64,000 nucleotides of DNA. Origin: Gammaproteobacteria bacterium (lineage in GTDB: Bacteria; Pseudomonadota; Gammaproteobacteria; HK1). The DNA is taken from the NCBI GenBank assembly GCA_012103455.1, contig WLWT01000001.1, positions 4,161,288 to 4,225,287 of the forward strand, written 5' to 3'. The translations under genes and the position numbers were made by a program. The notes beneath the pieces are model-generated. The model did not search any database and was not told where the DNA came from. It saw only the letters and a list, made by a program, of their open reading frames with translations. Positions 61,618-64,000 of the stretch are shown in pieces. Position 1 is the first letter of the stretch, and each line of letters opens with the position of its first letter.

Positions 61618-61800
61618 GTGAATAAGCTGGTCATGCTGGTGTTCGGTGCATTGACAGTAGGGTCCATCTTCCTCAGTACGGCCAACATCGGCGTATCATC
61701 GCCCAGCATTGATAAGCCAAGTGTGCGCTACGGCAGCGGCGGCGGTAGCGGTGGATATGCTGCGTTTATTGGCGGCGGCAGACCGGGCCGGGGCAAATAA
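61618..61800 (+). CDS. Small secreted or membrane protein with Gly-rich tail
   Basis: 60 residues from GTG 61618. A hydrophobic start NKLVMLVFGALTVGSIFLST, then SIDKPSVRYGSGGGSGGYAA and a Gly/Arg end. It resembles the short proteins that often accompany DUF350 in these clusters. Spacing fits the operon. No family assigned. Confidence 0.55.
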   Translation: MNKLVMLVFGALTVGSIFLSTANIGVSSPSIDKPSVRYGSGGGSGGYAAFIGGGRPGRGK

Positions 61801-61871
61801 CTATTCAACCATACAGCCAAATGATCACGACAATGTGATCGGCTTTTAATTGGCAGGGGAGTCATACTCAA

Positions 61872-62099
61872 ATGGAAAGCATCTTGGCCGAGCTGAATCC
61901 GGGACCAATCCTAGCCACCATTCTCTATAGCTTTATCGGCATTATCGTATTCTTGATCGCGTATTGGATCTTGGATCGGTTAACACCGTTTTCTATAAAA
62001 AAAGAGATAGAAGAAGATCAAAATACCGCTCTAGGCATCATAATCGGTTCGTGTTTTATCGCTCTTTCCATCATTATCGCAGCGGCCATAGTGGGCTAA
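61872..62099 (+). CDS. DUF350 inner-membrane protein
   Basis: 75 residues with two membrane segments (LATILYSFIGIIVFLIAYWI and TALGIIIGSCFIALSIIIAA) and the conserved DRLTPFSIKKEI..DQNTALGI between them. This is one DUF350 (YjfL-like) repeat unit; relatives have two. AGGGGA lies upstream. Role unknown. Confidence 0.85.
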   Translation: MESILAELNPGPILATILYSFIGIIVFLIAYWILDRLTPFSIKKEIEEDQNTALGIIIGSCFIALSIIIAAAIVG

Positions 62100-62219
62100 A
62101 CTCCATCACTCTACCCGCCTGTAGACTTGGCCCCCGCCTGTAGATTTAGCCAATGGGTGCGATACGCTGCACCCACTGTCCAGGCGCAAAGCTCCGCGAT
62201 ACCCCACGGCCATTTCTCC

Positions 62220-63782
62220 ATGAGCCATGAAGCGAGCACCGAGGAGCTGGCGGCCAACGCCCGGGTACCGCTACTGGCGGGGACTTTCGTCATCGCCGTG
62301 TGCGGCTTGGTCTACCAACTCCTGGCCGGCACCATCTCGAGCTATCTGCTAGGGGACTCGGTTTTTCAGTTCTCCCTGGTCATCGGCGTATTCATGGCGG
62401 CGATGGGCGCCGGCGCTTTTTGGTCGCGGCATATTCGCGGCAATCTCGCCGGCGCCTTTGTTACCATTCAAGTGGTGCTGGGCATCCTGGGAGGGTTTAG
62501 TGCCGCGCTGCTATTGTTCGCCTTCAGTGCGCTCGCCAACTACGAGACTATTTTGCTATTCGTGCTCATCAGCACCGGAACCCTGGTGGGACTGGAAATC
62601 CCTCTCATCGTACGCCTGCTACGCGAAGAGCAATCCTTGCGGGTCAATCTGTCCAGCGTGCTCAGCCTGGACTATGCCGGCGCCTTAGTGGCCGCGCTTT
62701 TATTTCCCTTGGTATTGGTACCGCAACTGGGCCTCATTCGCACGTCATTGTTATTCGGCTTATTGAATGTTGCCGTAGGCGTGCTGGCGTTGAAAGCTCT
62801 GCATCATTTGATTCCCCGCCCGCGGGCTCACTACTTCTACACATGCGCGGCGGCCACCGCGCTACTAATAAGCTTCATCGGGGCAGAATCCATCGAACGC
62901 TTCTTCGAGACCCGCTTATACACAGGCACCATCGTTCATGCGGAGACTACGCCCTATCAACGTATCGTCATTACCGCTGACGGCGCTGAGACCAACCTCT
63001 TTTTAAATGGTGGATTGCAGTTCAGCACCATTGATGAATACCGTTATCACGAAGCTCTAGTCCATCCGGCCATGACCATCGCCGAACGTCATCTAAAGGT
63101 ACTCATATTGGGTGGAGGCGATGGCTTGGCTCTGCGCGAAGTGCTGCGCTATGGTGATGTAACATCGGTCACTTTAGTGGACCTAGATCCACGGGTGACG
63201 GAATTATTCTCCCGCAACGCACGGCTTGCGAGGCTCAACAACGGCGCTTTTGCCGATGGGCGTGTCAAAGTCATCAACGCGGACGCGGGCAAATTCATCG
63301 AGAACAACACCGGTATATTCGACGTCATTATCGTGGACCTGCCGGATCCGCGTGACGTCAATTTAAGCCGCCTTTATACCAAGACGTTTTACACACAGCT
63401 CAGCAAAAGGCTCGCTGCCGGCGGCATACTCGTCACCCAAGCGACCTCGCCTTTTTTTGCCCGTGAGGCGTTTTGGTCTATCGTGAGTACCTTGGAAGCG
63501 GTGCCCTCACCCTACCAACAGGCGCACACGCTCAGCGTCGTGCCATATCATACTTACGTGCCAACTTTTGGCGAATGGGGATTTGCCGCTGCCTCGCCCC
63601 GTACCATAGACTGGGCACGCGCTCGAGCAGTGGTGCCTACGCGGTACTTGAACGCGCAAACGTTGGCACAGATGCCGGCGTTTCCACCCGATATTGCACG
63701 CATCGAGGTGGATATCAATTCAATTCAGACCCATCAACTGACCCGCTACTACGAACTCGGCTGGTCACGATGGTACCGGTAA
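62220..63782 (+). CDS. Membrane-anchored polyamine aminopropyltransferase (spermidine synthase-like)
   Basis: 520 residues from ATG 62220; an earlier frame start at 62127 adds 31 unconserved residues. About six or seven membrane segments in the first ~230 residues (LLAGTFVIAVCGLVYQLLAG and on), then a complete spermidine-synthase domain: QYQRIVI-like TPYQRIVITADGAETNLFLN, GGLQFSTIDEYRYHEALVHP, LILGGGDGLALREVLRYG, SVTLVDLDPRVTELF, VIIVDLPDPRDVNLSRLYTK. This form is typical of the SPFH/DUF350 clusters, where it may make aminopropyl products at the membrane. Confidence 0.88.
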   Translation: MSHEASTEELAANARVPLLAGTFVIAVCGLVYQLLAGTISSYLLGDSVFQFSLVIGVFMAAMGAGAFWSRHIRGNLAGAFVTIQVVLGILGGFSAALLLFAFSALANYETILLFVLISTGTLVGLEIPLIVRLLREEQSLRVNLSSVLSLDYAGALVAALLFPLVLVPQLGLIRTSLLFGLLNVAVGVLALKALHHLIPRPRAHYFYTCAAATALLISFIGAESIERFFETRLYTGTIVHAETTPYQRIVITADGAETNLFLNGGLQFSTIDEYRYHEALVHPAMTIAERHLKVLILGGGDGLALREVLRYGDVTSVTLVDLDPRVTELFSRNARLARLNNGAFADGRVKVINADAGKFIENNTGIFDVIIVDLPDPRDVNLSRLYTKTFYTQLSKRLAAGGILVTQATSPFFAREAFWSIVSTLEAVPSPYQQAHTLSVVPYHTYVPTFGEWGFAAASPRTIDWARARAVVPTRYLNAQTLAQMPAFPPDIARIEVDINSIQTHQLTRYYELGWSRWYR

Positions 63783-63804
63783 AAAGCGCTCCGGTGTTTT
63801 TGCA

Positions 63805-64000
63805 TGAATAGCGATCACATCCATTGGTTTAGATCTGCCGCGCCGTACATCAATAAACACACAGACCAAGTCCTGGTGGTTCATCTAAGCGGTACCGTCA
63901 TTGCATCGGAACGCTTCACCTTCTTGATCCACGATTTAGCATTACTCAACTCGCTGGGTATCAAAATCGTCCTGGTTTTCGGCGCACGGCCACAGATCGA
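63805..64000 (+). CDS. argA: N-acetylglutamate synthase, N-terminal part (cut by window edge)
   Basis: 65 residues: HWFRSAAPYINKHTDQVLVV, HLSGTVIASERFTFLIHDLA, LLNSLGIKIVLVFGARPQI. This is the start of the amino-acid-kinase domain of the classical (E. coli-type) ArgA, the first step of arginine synthesis, normally inhibited by arginine. The gene runs off the end. Confidence 0.9.

Overview
ORGANISM. The window looks like a chromosome segment of a GC-rich proteobacterium, most likely a gammaproteobacterium. It has a classical ArgA start, a MiaE-type tRNA hydroxylase, a GluRS next to tRNA-Val, CobS/CobC, a TRAP transporter, and many catabolic genes of marine or host-associated type (hydantoinases, CaiB/BaiF, GMC oxidoreductase). 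It is rich in insertion sequences and a ~140-bp MITE, and many genes are freshly broken, which suggests relaxed selection or a symbiont-like lifestyle. The taxonomic call is inference. LAYOUT. (1) 1-16.3 kb, mostly housekeeping and catabolism: miaE (edge), a family-2 glycosyltransferase, glnT-type glutamine synthetase, CaiB/BaiF CoA-transferase, class-IV aminotransferase, membrane patatin-like hydrolase, cobS-cobC, a DUF262/DUF1524 (GmrSD-like) protein, an IclR regulator next to a dctPQM TRAP transporter, and a DUF924 protein. (2) 16.3-42 kb, a mosaic accessory region dominated by genome-defence genes, many of them wrecked: an MNT/HEPN pair cut by IS630, a type III Res fragment, a long minus-strand block (19.6-31.1 kb) resembling a 7-deazaguanine DNA modification (DPD) system, a TacA/TacT remnant, a SIR2 fragment, and a ParB-like / PD-(D/E)XK-like / DNA methyltransferase cluster whose methyltransferase is split by a second IS630. 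A glyoxalase plus a GMC dehydrogenase pair sit inside as an ordinary metabolic patch. The right border is a tRNA-Val(CAC) with a serine-recombinase scrap next to its 3' end. (3) 42-64 kb, mostly core and catabolic again: gltX, a beta-lactamase-fold hydrolase, an LLM monooxygenase, an AbiEii-like nucleotidyltransferase, a CmcJ/NvfI oxidoreductase, a hyuA-hyuB-AtuA-DUF4387 operon, an alpha/beta hydrolase split by an IS5-family element, an IlvD/Edd dehydratase, an SPFH-DUF4178-DUF4178-DUF350-aminopropyltransferase cluster, and argA running off the end. MOST INTERESTING. The DPD-like locus has a DpdA transglycosylase, a DpdC-like protein, a truncated QueC, a VUT-type queuosine-precursor transporter and THREE divergent DndB/DpdB-like (DGQQR) proteins. 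Two of the three carry a single inactivating lesion. The locus adjoins an intact five-gene train (AlbA_2, PLD nuclease, AAA ATPase, HerA-like ATPase, unknown 431-aa protein) that ends in the third, intact DndB-like gene. This HerA/PLD module may be an alternative restriction half of a DPD-type system. MOBILE DNA. Seven copies of one MITE (TIR close to GGGCACCTCTAAAAAT, 4-bp target duplications) and four IS insertions can be resolved. Removing three of the IS elements together with one target duplication restores exact open reading frames (HEPN toxin, DNA methyltransferase, alpha/beta hydrolase), so these insertions are recent. One MITE supplies the last codons and the stop of a nuclease gene. 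Short 15-17 bp tandem duplications recur through the window, in linkers and intergenic DNA.
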